From NCBI GenBank assembly GCA_963974935.1, contig CAXBEV010000001.1:558001-622000 (forward strand): a stretch of DNA of 64,000 nucleotides, read 5' to 3'. A program made the position numbers and the translations under genes. Positions within the stretch are counted from its first letter, which is position 1, and each line of letters opens with the position of its first letter. The notes beneath the pieces are model-generated. The model did not search any database, was not told the DNA's origin, and saw nothing but the letters and a program-made list of their open reading frames with translations. Of this stretch, positions 18,401 to 25,961 are shown one piece after another. This DNA is from UBA4479 sp963974935. GTDB taxonomy: Bacteria > Pseudomonadota > Alphaproteobacteria > Rhodospirillales > Casp-alpha2.

Positions 18401-18931
18401 GCGGGAATGCAGGCCACGGATACCGGCGGCTTCTTCGAGCAGGGAGCGCCGTTCGGTCGGCTTGGCGGCGATCACGGCGCCGATTTTGCCTTGGCTGACG
18501 AGTGCGGTCGAACGGGACCCGGTGGCTTGGTCGGCAAACAGCAACTGCACATCACGGGCGCGCACATCGGCACCGTTGATGCGATACAGCGAGCCTTTTT
18601 CACGTTCGATCTTTCGGGCGATTTCCAGGTCTTCGGCTTCGTTGAATTGCGCGGGCGCGTTCTTGCCGATGTTGTCGAGGGTGAGCACGACCTCGGCGAC
18701 GTTGCGTGCCGGGCGCTTGTCGGTCCCGGAAAAGATCACGTCATCCATCTCGCCGCCGCGCATCTGTTTGGCCGAGGTCTCGCCCATCACCCATTTCAGG
18801 GCCTCGACCAAGTTCGACTTGCCGCAGCCGTTGGGGCCGACAATACCGGTCAGGCCCTTGTCGATTTCGAGCGACGTCGGCTCGACAAAGGACTTAAATC
18901 CACTGAGGCGCAGCTTTTTAAAGTGCAGCAA
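15467..18931 (-). CDS. smc: Chromosome segregation ATPase SMC
   Basis: Structural maintenance of chromosomes protein, 1154 aa, the ATPase arm of the bacterial condensin that works with ScpA and ScpB. The N-terminal head carries Walker A (GPNGCGKS, residues 32-39). Two long Ala/Glu/Arg-rich coiled coils flank a central hinge near residues 500-640. The C-terminal head carries the signature LSGGEQALTALSLLFAVF and Walker B ICVLDEVDAPLDD. In this window it follows the DsbA-like gene and DUF721, a typical alphaproteobacterial neighbourhood. Confidence 0.98.
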   Translation of the reverse strand: MLHFKKLRLSGFKSFVEPTSLEIDKGLTGIVGPNGCGKSNLVEALKWVMGETSAKQMRGGEMDDVIFSGTDKRPARNVAEVVLTLDNIGKNAPAQFNEAEDLEIARKIEREKGSLYRINGADVRARDVQLLFADQATGSRSTALVSQGKIGAVIAAKPTERRSLLEEAAGIRGLHSRRHEAELRLRGAETNLERLDDILVTLEAQMNGLKKQARQATRYRNLSDLIRTADATLFYLRWTAAERDMDTFRIELSEIEAEVNRLAVVVAAAGTEQAEAAADIPALREAEAAAAAVLQRLIIARDGLDEEEARIEAQANETQRRIEETVADITREQSLISDADAAHTRLTEERAGIDAARNGEDETRAEAKQALEAAGEAVGAHEGTLSELTQRVAESEARQNSLARRTDELQTRSARLQARKTELSEEKQKLEADAPEAEALSDAERDLTRRQTDVADATVMLQDAETARQAGDRTREAARQTLNEARDAATKLQAERTALSQLLDTGDPDMFPPLIDALNVEPGLESALGVALGDEIEAPIDEAAPIHWRALPPLIDAPALPAGATPLSQWVQAPPALARRLQQIGVVATGTEARAMMGDLKPGQRLVTRDGGLWRWDGYSVSTGATTSAARRLESRNRLREVESQVSAADQRFSEADKLAEAARAELATLGEAEQTARTNLRNAETALNDARQMLAQIQNKMTAHNSRLGALGDQLTTVDGDLSEATDQLSVAEQERAALPDVADDRARIESLRVELSERRTQLMECRARHDEIERMARERAERLAAIEREMTSWAGRKETSETRLGELTQRRQDLDAQRIELANKPAELNQRRQALLNEITAAEGKRTEAADQLATAEQRLATADKALRTSEAELAASRERRVRAEGAVDQARQTCHAIAERVDDRLECRPDQLFEISGLDPEKPLPDLETSERKAERLHRERETMGPVNLRAEQEMNELSEQIETLTTEREDLTKAIEKLRRGISELNREGRQRLLQSFEEVNTHFQELFAKLFGGGHAYLELTAADDPLDAGLEIMASPPGKKMQNLTLLSGGEQALTALSLLFAVFLTNPAPICVLDEVDAPLDDANVDRFCLMLEHMAKNESTRFIVITHHRMTMARMDRLYGVTMSERGVSQLVSVDLQKAEKIRQTA

Positions 18932-19112
18932 GGTCGTCTTGTCTCCCAGAGCGATCTTAATTGTAAGGCCGCAGTATACCTCAAATATATACAGATATGG
19001 CGTTTATTTCGCATATCCGCACAATATGTTGGGGACTATACGGGCGCGATTCGGGCAAAGTCGACTCATTTTATACCCCGATCTGGGGATAACTTGAGGG
19101 GTATTGTAGAAG

Positions 19113-19182
19113 CGTCATCCTGAATTTGTTTCAGGATCTTTGTGACGATGGCTCAAGATCCTGAAACAAGTTCAGGATGACG
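19113..19182. repeat. Family C head-to-head palindromic repeat
   Basis: CGTCATCCTGAA...TTTCAGGATCTT (19113-19140) faces AAGATCCTGAAAC...TTCAGGATGACG (19155-19182). They are nearly perfect complements separated by 14 nt, so the whole can fold into one long hairpin. This sequence type is familiar as a dispersed intergenic repeat in alphaproteobacteria. Only this copy was found in the window. Confidence 0.8.
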
Positions 19183-19190
19183 CGGGGGAG

Positions 19191-19225
19191 CGGAAACGCC
19201 GCAGGCGTTATCCGGGATCATAGAG
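19191..19225. repeat. Family B repeat, single arm
   Basis: GGAAACGCCGCAGGCGTTAT followed by CCGGGATCATAGAG, nearly identical to the right arm at 12710-12742. It lies 8 bases after the family C pair, forming a composite repeat. Confidence 0.75.
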
Positions 19226-19237
19226 TGGCCGTCAGCC

Positions 19238-19879
19238 TTACTGCACTTTCGCCAAAGCCGCGTCGATGACCTCTTTGAGCTTGTCCCAATCCAACGCGTG
19301 CTCGGCCTTTTCACCGGCAACGAAAACGGTCGGGGTTGCGTTGACGCCTTCGTTTTCGTTGGCCGCGCGGGCTTTGTCTTGGATCGCGTTCATCAGCGCG
19401 GTGTTTTTCAGGCATTCATCGACTTCGGTCGGCCCGATGCCACCCATGCGCGCGATCATGCCGAGCGCCTGCATCGGGTTTTCGGCGCCGCCCCACTGCG
19501 GCTGAGTGTCGAAGAACATATCGATCATACCGGCGTGGCGGTCCGGTCCGGCGCAGCGTGCGATCATCGCAGCCGCCAAGCCCGGCGTATTGGTCGGGAA
19601 GTCACGATAGATAAAGCGGACTTTGCCGGTGTCGATGTATTCCGTCTTCAGCTGTGGGAATACGTTTTCGTGGAAATGCCGGCACGCCGGGCACGACAAC
19701 GAGGCGTATTCGATGATTTCAAGCGGTGCATCGTCTTCGCCCATCACAAGTTCCGTCGTCGCCTCTTCGAGGGTGGCGATTTTGGCGACGGCGGGCGTCG
19801 GGGCGATGAGCCCAAAGATACCGACGGTTAGGCCCATCGCGAGGCCCAGAGACAAAGTAGCGCGGCGCGTAATTTTCAT
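19238..19879 (-). CDS. DsbA-family thiol:disulfide oxidoreductase
   Basis: Periplasmic thioredoxin-fold protein, 213 aa, with a signal peptide (residues 1 to about 32, ending PTPAVAK). The active site is SCPACRHFHENVF, a CPAC dithiol rather than the CPHC of E. coli DsbA. A helical insertion follows, and the cis-Pro region is NATPTVFVAG. Proteins of this type at this locus (next to DUF721 and mutY) are common in alphaproteobacteria; they oxidise or isomerise exported proteins. No DsbB is nearby. GGAGCT precedes the ATG. Confidence 0.9.
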   Translation of the reverse strand: MKITRRATLSLGLAMGLTVGIFGLIAPTPAVAKIATLEEATTELVMGEDDAPLEIIEYASLSCPACRHFHENVFPQLKTEYIDTGKVRFIYRDFPTNTPGLAAAMIARCAGPDRHAGMIDMFFDTQPQWGGAENPMQALGMIARMGGIGPTEVDECLKNTALMNAIQDKARAANENEGVNATPTVFVAGEKAEHALDWDKLKEVIDAALAKVQ

Positions 19880-19923
19880 GTGGAAAGCTCCAGAATTGAT
19901 CCGTGAAACATTATATAGGCAGT

Positions 19924-20463
19924 TCAGCCGTCCGCTGCACGCCGTCTAGAAACATGACTGCCGAGCCGGTCAAGCGCAGCCTTGATGTCATCGTCATCGA
20001 TGGCGGTCAGGCTTTGTTCGATCTCAGCGCGGGCCTCTGCGTTCAAGGGAGGCAGGGGTTTACGTTTTTCCGTGCGCGGCGCCGGCAGGGGGCCGTGAAT
20101 GATCTTGAGGCTACCGACGGCACGAAAGCCGAAATAGCGATTGATGCGCTCCAGCAAGACCGGCTCAAAATGGATGACCTCGGTGGCCAATGCGCCGTTC
20201 GACAGCACCAGATACAAAACCCCAGGCTGCTTGCGGTCGCGGGAAAAGGCGATGCGATCAGGGACACTGTGGCGGCCGATCAACTCGCCGGCGATGGTCG
20301 GCCATTCGTTGACGATGGCGGCGTCGACAAAGCCGCGCTTGTCCAGCGTGCGTCGGGCCAAGCCCGCGACGGCGCGGCTCAAAGACTGCGCGCGCGCCTT
20401 GCGGACGTTGGTTGCCGCAGCCTCGGGCGTTTCTGACGGCTTTGGAGCAGTGGGTTTGGCCAT
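19924..20463 (-). CDS. DUF721/DciA-like protein
   Basis: 179 aa from the ATG at 20463; the frame continues upstream but without family similarity. The core (VNEWPTIAGELIGRHSVPDR, then LYLVLSNGALATEVIHFEP and LLERINRYFG) is the DUF721 domain. This domain is also present in DciA, the ancestral loader of the DnaB helicase. A role in replication initiation is known for DciA and only inferred here. It is divergent from mutY, with dsbA downstream. Confidence 0.9.
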   Translation of the reverse strand: MAKPTAPKPSETPEAAATNVRKARAQSLSRAVAGLARRTLDKRGFVDAAIVNEWPTIAGELIGRHSVPDRIAFSRDRKQPGVLYLVLSNGALATEVIHFEPVLLERINRYFGFRAVGSLKIIHGPLPAPRTEKRKPLPPLNAEARAEIEQSLTAIDDDDIKAALDRLGSHVSRRRAADG

Positions 20464-20610
20464 CGCGGATTCAATCACTTTAAAACGTTTCGCACATCTT
20501 GAGCGCCGTGCAGGGGATGGTAGGGTGCGCTCCATGCCCGAGCAAGTGTTGAGCATGACGGCTCGCATTGTTGTGAAGTCTGAAGATTGGGCTCTTTAAG
20601 GAACGTCATC

Positions 20611-21726
20611 ATGCCGCGTGCGGGCGCCAAAAAATTACCGAATATCGCGACGGTGCGCCACGATTTGCTTGCCTGGTACGACCGCCATCAACGCACGCTG
20701 CCGTGGCGGGCGGCGCCCGGTGGGTCGGCAGACCCGTATGCGGTTTGGCTCTCGGAAATCATGCTGCAGCAAACCACGGTGGCGACGGTGGGCCCCTATT
20801 TCGGCAATTTTAAGGCACGCTGGCCCGGCGTTGAAGATTTAGCGGCGGCGTCTTTGGACGATGTCTTGGTGGCGTGGCAGGGGCTCGGTTACTACGCGCG
20901 GGCGCGCAATTTATATAAGTGTGCCGGCGTCGTCGCCTGTGACCATGGCGGGACGTTTCCAGATACCGAAGATGGGCTCCGCGCGCTGCCCGGTATCGGC
21001 CCATATACCGCCGCCGCCATCGCCGCCATCGCCTTTGACCGCGCCTGCGTGCCGGTGGATGGCAATATCGAGCGGGTTACCGCCAGACTTTATGCCATCG
21101 ACTCACCGATGCCGGGGGGTAAGCCTGAGATTAAGGCGCGTGCCGAAGGTTTTGCCGATGCGCACCGCCCGGGTGACTTTGCTCAGGCGATGATGGATCT
21201 GGGTGCCACCATCTGCACGCCGCGTGCGCCGAAATGTATGTTGTGCCCGCTGGTCGATCAGTGTTTGGCTCAGGCGGCAGGTGCGCCCGAACGCTTGCCG
21301 GTCCGGGCGGCAAAGAAAAAGCGCCCGGACCGGCGCGCCGCGATGTTCTGGTTGGAAAATGCGGCGGGTGAGGTGTGGCTCAGAAAGCGCCCCGAGCGCG
21401 GCCTGCTCGGCGGTATGACCGAGTTACCGTCGACGCCCTGGCGCGACGGCGACTGGCCGGACGCAGCCGAACTGCACGCCCATGCCCCTGTCGCCACCGA
21501 TTGGCAGCCCGTCGAAGGCGAGGCCGAGCACGTGTTCACCCACTTCCGCCTTAGCATGCGGGTATATCGTGGGGTGGTCTCTGCGGGGCACGATGCGGAC
21601 GGCTTCTGGGTAGCCCGCAAAGATTTCGCGGCCCACGCGCTGCCGACGGTTATTAAAAAAGCTGTTCGCCTGGTCGATAGATTCCCGCCTACGCGGGAAT
21701 CCATGGCTGTAAAAAAACAGCCTTAA
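20611..21726 (+). CDS. mutY: A/G-specific adenine glycosylase MutY
   Basis: Removes adenine mispaired with 8-oxoguanine. 371 aa from ATG 20611, which has AAGGA upstream; a TTG at 20587 is less likely. Catalytic Glu49 lies in SEIMLQQTT. The HhH motif is LPGIGPYTAAAIAAIAF, with catalytic Asp150 in VPVDGNIERV. The Fe-S cluster ligands are C-X6-C-X2-C-X5-C (CTPRAPKCMLCPLVDQC). A C-terminal NUDIX-like MutT domain recognises 8-oxoG. The last ~16 residues (DRFPPTRESMAVKKQP) are encoded by a family A palindromic repeat and a following hairpin, so the native C-terminus has been replaced or extended. Confidence 0.97.
   Translation: MPRAGAKKLPNIATVRHDLLAWYDRHQRTLPWRAAPGGSADPYAVWLSEIMLQQTTVATVGPYFGNFKARWPGVEDLAAASLDDVLVAWQGLGYYARARNLYKCAGVVACDHGGTFPDTEDGLRALPGIGPYTAAAIAAIAFDRACVPVDGNIERVTARLYAIDSPMPGGKPEIKARAEGFADAHRPGDFAQAMMDLGATICTPRAPKCMLCPLVDQCLAQAAGAPERLPVRAAKKKRPDRRAAMFWLENAAGEVWLRKRPERGLLGGMTELPSTPWRDGDWPDAAELHAHAPVATDWQPVEGEAEHVFTHFRLSMRVYRGVVSAGHDADGFWVARKDFAAHALPTVIKKAVRLVDRFPPTRESMAVKKQP
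21681..21703 (+). repeat. Family A repeat arm inside the mutY 3' end
   Basis: ATTCCCGC-N4-GCGGGAATCCA, the forward arm of family A, here lacking the usual CGTC at its left end and translated as part of MutY. A second hairpin, GGCTGT-N6-ACAGCC (21705-21722), follows directly and spans the mutY C-terminal codons. Confidence 0.85.
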
Positions 21727-21745
21727 CTTTTGCATATCCAACTGT

Positions 21746-22039
21746 ATGGAAAGGGGTGGCTTTGTTTACATCATGAGCAGCGGGCGGCATGGCACGCTTT
21801 ATATAGGTATAACATCTGACTTGGTGCGCCGCGTGTGGCAACATCGTGAAGGTGAGACGGATGGGTTCACGCAAAAGTATGGCATCAAAATGTTGGTCTA
21901 TTTTGAATGCCACAACGATATCGCATCGGCCATTGCCCGCGAGAAAGCGATGAAAAAATGGAGCCGTTCTTGGAAGGTCCGTTTGATTGAGGAAAGCAAT
22001 CCAATTTGGCGTGATTTATGGTTTGAGATCGTGGGTTAG
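21746..22039 (+). CDS. GIY-YIG superfamily nuclease-fold protein
   Basis: 97-aa single-domain protein. The GIY-YIG core is visible as VYIM (residues 7-10) and LYIGIT (18-23). It is followed by the catalytic-type arginine in DLVRRV, the metal-binding glutamate in AIAREKAMKKW (Glu66), and ESNP (Asn85). All main catalytic positions appear intact, so it could nick or cut DNA. Homologues are small, often multicopy genes of unknown role in proteobacteria. It is framed by inverted copies of the family A repeat, whose right copy begins one base after the stop. Codon use is less GC-rich than that of mutY. Confidence 0.92.
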   Translation: MERGGFVYIMSSGRHGTLYIGITSDLVRRVWQHREGETDGFTQKYGIKMLVYFECHNDIASAIAREKAMKKWSRSWKVRLIEESNPIWRDLWFEIVG

Positions 22040-22040
22040 A

Positions 22041-22066
22041 TGGATTCCCGCCTACGCGGGATGACG
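22041..22066 (-). repeat. Family A repeat arm after the GIY-YIG gene
   Basis: TGGATTCCCGCC-TACG-CGGGATGACG, the reverse-oriented family A arm (one A shorter than the consensus GGGAATGACG). It lies in the 31-bp gap before the stop of the convergent gene and may act as a transcription barrier. Confidence 0.85.
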
Positions 22067-22070
22067 GGAG

Positions 22071-22484
22071 TTACTTTTCGGTGATGTGCTTACGCAGCAC
22101 CTCGACGTCTTGGGTGACGTGCGTGCGGATGAAGCGGGTGAGCGATTGGGCTTCTAAGATCGCGGTGCCGCGGGTCGGTAACGAAAGCACCCGGTCCAAT
22201 TCGATCAACGCGTTGGTCAGGCGTTTGAGGCCGTAGCCTTCGGTCCAGGCGCGAAAGGCACCGGCTTGCTCGGCCAGCTTTGGAATGTTGCCGGCGACCG
22301 CAAAGTCGACCAGCGCGTCGGCGCGGGCGGCAGGAGTCGGGGTTTCGTTGACCAGCGTACCGATCACGCCGGCAGCCCCCTCGCGCAGCAACAATTGATC
22401 GACCGTCCGATGGTCGAGCACCTCCCAGGCGACGGGTGCGGTCTCTGAGCTTAGGCCGGATTCAAGGGATTGCGGGTCTGCCAT
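22071..22484 (-). CDS. Hypothetical protein, possible degenerate Hpt domain
   Basis: 137-aa all-helical soluble protein. The segment GNIPKLAEQAGAFRAW followed by TEGYGLKRLTNALIELD lines up without gaps against a typical histidine phosphotransfer (Hpt) helix pair. The phosphorylatable His position is Gly and the usual L-K-G reads F-R-A. If the fold is right it cannot carry phosphate and would act as a binding module. It lies 28 bp upstream of the 3' end of apt on the same strand and is expressed after it. Function unknown. Confidence 0.7.
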   Translation of the reverse strand: MADPQSLESGLSSETAPVAWEVLDHRTVDQLLLREGAAGVIGTLVNETPTPAARADALVDFAVAGNIPKLAEQAGAFRAWTEGYGLKRLTNALIELDRVLSLPTRGTAILEAQSLTRFIRTHVTQDVEVLRKHITEK

Positions 22485-22512
22485 GAGCTTACCTTTGGCG
22501 ATTACCTTTGAT

Positions 22513-23028
22513 TTATTCGTCGTAACTGATCAGCGCATCGAACGGTACGCCGATTTTGTCGCGCCCGCCCAAGAACGTCAGTTCAATGATACACGCGGCG
22601 CCGACGACTTTGGCGCCAACTTTATCGAACAGTTCCAACGACGCGCCGAGTGTGCCGCCGGTCGCCAGCAAGTCATCCAACACCACAACGCGTTGGCCAG
22701 GCGCGACGGCGTCGCTTTGCAACTCAATCGAGTCCGAGCCGTATTCCAGGTCATAGTCATGACGGATTGTGCTGCCCGGCAGCTTGCCGGGTTTGCGCAC
22801 CATACAAAAGCCGAGCCCGAGCTTCGCCGCCAGTGGCGCTGCGACCAAAAAGCCCCGGGATTCAATGCCGGCCAGCATATCGGGTTGATGCTTGGAGACG
22901 ATCCGCGCCAAGCGACCCAGCGCGACCTGCCATGCGTCCGGATGCGCCAGCATCGTTGAGATATCGTAAAATAGGATGCCCGGTTTTGGGAAATCCGGGA
23001 CGGCGCGGATATGCTCTTTAAGGTCCAT
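22513..23028 (-). CDS. apt: Adenine phosphoribosyltransferase
   Basis: Purine salvage enzyme converting adenine and PRPP to AMP. 171 aa from the ATG at 23028 (MDLKEHIRAVPDFPKPGILF, the standard APRT N-terminus). The frame is open further upstream but unrelated. The PRPP-binding loop is RVVVLDDLLATGGT. The adenine-recognition and flexible loops (AGIESRGFLVAAPLA, MVRKPGKLPG) are conserved. Confidence 0.97.
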   Translation of the reverse strand: MDLKEHIRAVPDFPKPGILFYDISTMLAHPDAWQVALGRLARIVSKHQPDMLAGIESRGFLVAAPLAAKLGLGFCMVRKPGKLPGSTIRHDYDLEYGSDSIELQSDAVAPGQRVVVLDDLLATGGTLGASLELFDKVGAKVVGAACIIELTFLGGRDKIGVPFDALISYDE

Positions 23029-23214
23029 GGGTCGCTCCAAATGAAAAGATACTGGCATCCTAGCACGGTGTCTCCGGTGCGCAATTTTTGTTCCTGCTTT
23101 GAAATCGCTTTTGATCGATTTGGATAGCTTGTGTTGCACGGCCTCAGGATTCGTGGTTCGCTTTTATCAGGGAGGCCCGGTCTGCAAAATTTTGATCGGG
23201 TGGGAGAAGAAAAA

Positions 23215-24561
23215 ATGGCGGATTCGACACACGTCTTTCACCGGGCACCGACATCCACGTTGCCGTGCGCCGTCAAGGGAGACGGCATTTATATCGTCGA
23301 CAGCGACGGGAAGCGCTACCTGGACGGATCGGGCGGGGCTGCGGTTTCGTGCCTTGGGCATTCTGATCCAGACGTGATTCAAGCTATCAAAGATCAGGTC
23401 GACAACATTGCCTTTGCGCATTCGGGCTTTTTTACGTCGGCGCCTGCCGAAGATTTAGCTGATTATTTGATTGATCGGGCACCTGCAGGCATGCGGGCTG
23501 CGTATTTTGTATCCGGCGGCTCGGAAGCGGTCGAGGCAGCGCTGAAGATGGCGCGCCAGTATCATCTTGAGCGCGGCGAGGGCACGCGGTCCCGCTTTAT
23601 CGCCCGACGCCAGAGCTATCACGGCAATACCTTGGGTGCGCTCGCCGTCGGCGGCAATGTGTGGCGGCGCGAGCCCTATGCCCCGATCTTGATTGAAGCC
23701 TCGCACATTTCACCGTGCTATGCGTACCGCGACATGCAGGACGGCGAGAGCGAGCAGGAATATGGGCTGCGCGTTGCCAACGAACTGGATACGGAAATCC
23801 GCCGCCTTGGCGCTGAAAATGTCTGCGCGTTCATTGCCGAGACCGTCGGCGGCGCGACCGCCGGCGTGATCCCGCCGGTGGAGGGCTATTTCAAGCGTAT
23901 CCGCGAGATTTGTGACGCGCACGGCGTGATCATGATCTTGGATGAAGTGATGTGCGGGATGGGCCGCACAGGCACGCTGTTCGCATGCGAACAAGACGGC
24001 GTGGTGCCGGACATCGTTTGTATCGCTAAGGGCCTGGGCGCCGGCTATCAGCCGATCGGGGCGACGTTGGTGACAGAACAGGTTTACGAGACCTTTGTGC
24101 AGGGCTCGGGCGCGTTTCAACACGGGCACACCTATATGGGCCATCCAACGGCTTGTGCGGCAGCGCTCGCGGTACAACGTAAGATCGACAAGCTTGATCT
24201 GTTGGCCGCCGTAAATCGGCAAGGCATTGCCTTGGTCGACAAGCTGCATGCGCGCTTCGGCAACCATGCCAACGTCGGGGATATTCGCGGACGCGGTCTG
24301 TTTCAAGGGCTTGAGTTTGTCGCCGACCGGACCACGAAAACCCCTTTTGATCCGGGGCTTAAATTGAACGCACGGATTAAAAAGCATGCTTTTGCGGACG
24401 GCTTGATTTGCTATCCGGGTGGGGCTACGGCAGACGGAAAGCGTGGGGATCACGTATTGTTGGCACCGCCGTTTATCATCACAGATACACAGTTGGACGA
24501 GTTGGTAGCTAAATTGGCAGGCGCTGTGGAAAAGTCGTTAACGGAGATTGGAGCCGCGTAA
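23215..24561 (+). CDS. Class III pyridoxal-phosphate aminotransferase
   Basis: 448-aa omega-aminotransferase family enzyme. The PLP lysine is Lys272 in CIAKGLGAGYQPIGA, the aspartate that binds the pyridine nitrogen is in ILDEVMCGMGRTG, and the phosphate-binding SGGSEAVEAALK is present. The N-terminus HRAPTSTLPCAVKGDGIYIVD is typical of omega-amino-acid or polyamine transaminases. ATG 23215 is preceded by GGGAGAAG. The substrate is not determinable. The TAXI transporter genes downstream might supply an amino substrate, but a 413-bp gap separates them. Confidence 0.9.
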   Translation: MADSTHVFHRAPTSTLPCAVKGDGIYIVDSDGKRYLDGSGGAAVSCLGHSDPDVIQAIKDQVDNIAFAHSGFFTSAPAEDLADYLIDRAPAGMRAAYFVSGGSEAVEAALKMARQYHLERGEGTRSRFIARRQSYHGNTLGALAVGGNVWRREPYAPILIEASHISPCYAYRDMQDGESEQEYGLRVANELDTEIRRLGAENVCAFIAETVGGATAGVIPPVEGYFKRIREICDAHGVIMILDEVMCGMGRTGTLFACEQDGVVPDIVCIAKGLGAGYQPIGATLVTEQVYETFVQGSGAFQHGHTYMGHPTACAAALAVQRKIDKLDLLAAVNRQGIALVDKLHARFGNHANVGDIRGRGLFQGLEFVADRTTKTPFDPGLKLNARIKKHAFADGLICYPGGATADGKRGDHVLLAPPFIITDTQLDELVAKLAGAVEKSLTEIGAA

Positions 24562-24974
24562 TTCGCTGAATTTTCGAGATTTCCGTACTTTTTCTCGGGA
24601 AATTTGTAGTGGGTTGCGCCTTTGGGACTTCATGTTAGAGTCATAAAAAATAAGATCGGATCGGATCCGAATGAGAACAGGGAGTCTAAGGGGCAGTAAC
24701 AATAGCGGCATAAGCCGACGGCGTGATGTGTCTACGCCCGATGTCCCCAAAATTGTTGATCAGATTTTCACGCTCGCGTGTGTGCACTTCGGTGTGCCGC
24801 GAACGGCGAAATCACCGGACGGTTTGTCCGGTGGCGGTGCGTCTTTTGGCGTATCGCAACGCAAGCAGGTTTTTGCCTGGGTAAGGTCAGTAAAACGGCC
24901 CATTCCGCAAAAAAACTGCTGGATTGGTTTTGGAACCTTAAACTAGAAACGAAGTCTCCAAGGAGGAGTCACTT
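24562..24974 (+). promoter_or_regulatory. Long 5' region of the TAXI TRAP genes
   Basis: 413 bases without a credible gene. It holds a perfect hairpin CACCGGAC-N5-GTCCGGTG at 24813-24833 that could be a leader structure. The strong Shine-Dalgarno AAGGAGG at 24959-24965 belongs to the binding-protein gene. No riboswitch consensus or convincing promoter pair was recognised. Confidence 0.45.
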
Positions 24975-25949
24975 ATGTATCTCAAGAAAACGCTGGTGGC
25001 CGCTGCTGCCATTGCCGCCGTTTCGCTGACGGCGGGCACGTCGCAAGCGGCACAAAAATTCATCTCGATCGGCACCGGTGGTGTCACGGGTGTCTACTAT
25101 CCAACCGGTGGTGCGATCTGCCGTTTGGTCAATAAAACCCGTAAAGAGCACGGCATTCGTTGCTCGGTGGAATCCACGGGCGGCTCGGTTTACAACATCA
25201 ACACCATCCGTGCCGGCGAACTCGACATGGGCGTTGCTCAGTCGGATTGGCAGTACCACGCTTATAACGGCACGTCGAAGTTCGAAGACCAAGGCCCGTT
25301 CAAAGAACTGCGCGCCGTGTTCTCCGTGCATGCCGAGCCTGTGACGATCGTTGCGCGTAAAGATTCCAACATTAAAAACGTCATGGATCTTAAAGGTAAG
25401 CGCGTGAACATTGGTAACCCGGGTTCGGGTACCCGTGCGTCTTACGAAGTCATGGCCGATGCGCTGGGCTTCACCGACGACACGCTGGCCCTGGCGACCG
25501 AGTTCAAGTCGTCCGAGCAGTCGCAAGCACTTTGCGACAACAAGATCGATGCGTTCTTCTTCTTGGTTGGTCACCCGTCGGGTTCGATCAAAGAAGCAAC
25601 CACGTCTTGCGAAGCCAACATGGTGACAGTTGACGGCCCGGCCATCGATAAGCTGGTCGCCGACAACTCGTTCTATCGTAAAGCAACGATCCCTGGTGGC
25701 ATGTACACCGGCACCGACGCCGACACCCCGACGTACGGTGTGGGCGCAACGTTCGTGAGCTCCACGAAAACGCCTGCCGACACGATCTATTACGTCGTGC
25801 GCGCTGTGTTCGAGAACTTCGACACCTTCACCAAGCTGCACCCGGCATTTGCCAACCTCAAAAAAGAGGAAATGATCAAGGACGCGCTGTCTGCGCCGCT
25901 CCATGATGGTGCCGTTAAGTACTACAAAGAAGCCGGCTTGATTAAGTGA
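24975..25949 (+). CDS. TAXI family TRAP transporter solute-binding protein
   Basis: Periplasmic binding component, 324 aa, with a signal peptide (cleavage after SQAA, residue ~26). The mature start FISIGTGGVTGVYYPTGGAI is the TAXI family hallmark, followed by STGGSVYNINTIRAGELDMG and NIGNPGSGTRAS. TAXI proteins feed fused TRAP permeases; known cargoes include glutamate-type amino acids and dicarboxylates, but the ligand here is not evident. A strong ribosome binding site and a hairpin after the gene suggest a higher level than the permease. Confidence 0.96.
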   Translation: MYLKKTLVAAAAIAAVSLTAGTSQAAQKFISIGTGGVTGVYYPTGGAICRLVNKTRKEHGIRCSVESTGGSVYNINTIRAGELDMGVAQSDWQYHAYNGTSKFEDQGPFKELRAVFSVHAEPVTIVARKDSNIKNVMDLKGKRVNIGNPGSGTRASYEVMADALGFTDDTLALATEFKSSEQSQALCDNKIDAFFFLVGHPSGSIKEATTSCEANMVTVDGPAIDKLVADNSFYRKATIPGGMYTGTDADTPTYGVGATFVSSTKTPADTIYYVVRAVFENFDTFTKLHPAFANLKKEEMIKDALSAPLHDGAVKYYKEAGLIK

Positions 25950-25961
25950 TCTTGTCTGTTG

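Larger units (their letters stand above)
18932..19237. other. smc-dsbA intergenic region with nested repeats
   Basis: No gene is seen in these 306 bases. The part near smc is AT-rich and probably holds the smc promoter. The rest is a composite of two repeat families, listed separately at 19113-19182 and 19191-19225. Confidence 0.7.
21681..22066. mobile_element. Candidate repeat-bounded GIY-YIG element
   Basis: A family A arm in forward orientation (21681-21703) and one in reverse orientation (22041-22066) frame a single small gene with a GIY-YIG nuclease fold. Gene-less copies elsewhere in the window show the same forward/reverse pair around a 9-12 bp spacer, as if the gene replaced the spacer. 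The right arm starts one base after the stop codon. No target-site duplication could be confirmed. Mobility is inference. Confidence 0.45.

Noticed and set aside
17903..19123. Open frame antisense to the smc 5' part and running into the intergenic region
   Set aside because: The composition mirrors the coiled-coil codons of smc, and no domain or ribosome binding site is seen.
24671..24946. 91-codon frame upstream of the TAXI gene
   Set aside because: No recognisable domain, atypical composition, and it overlaps a probable leader hairpin; more likely non-coding.
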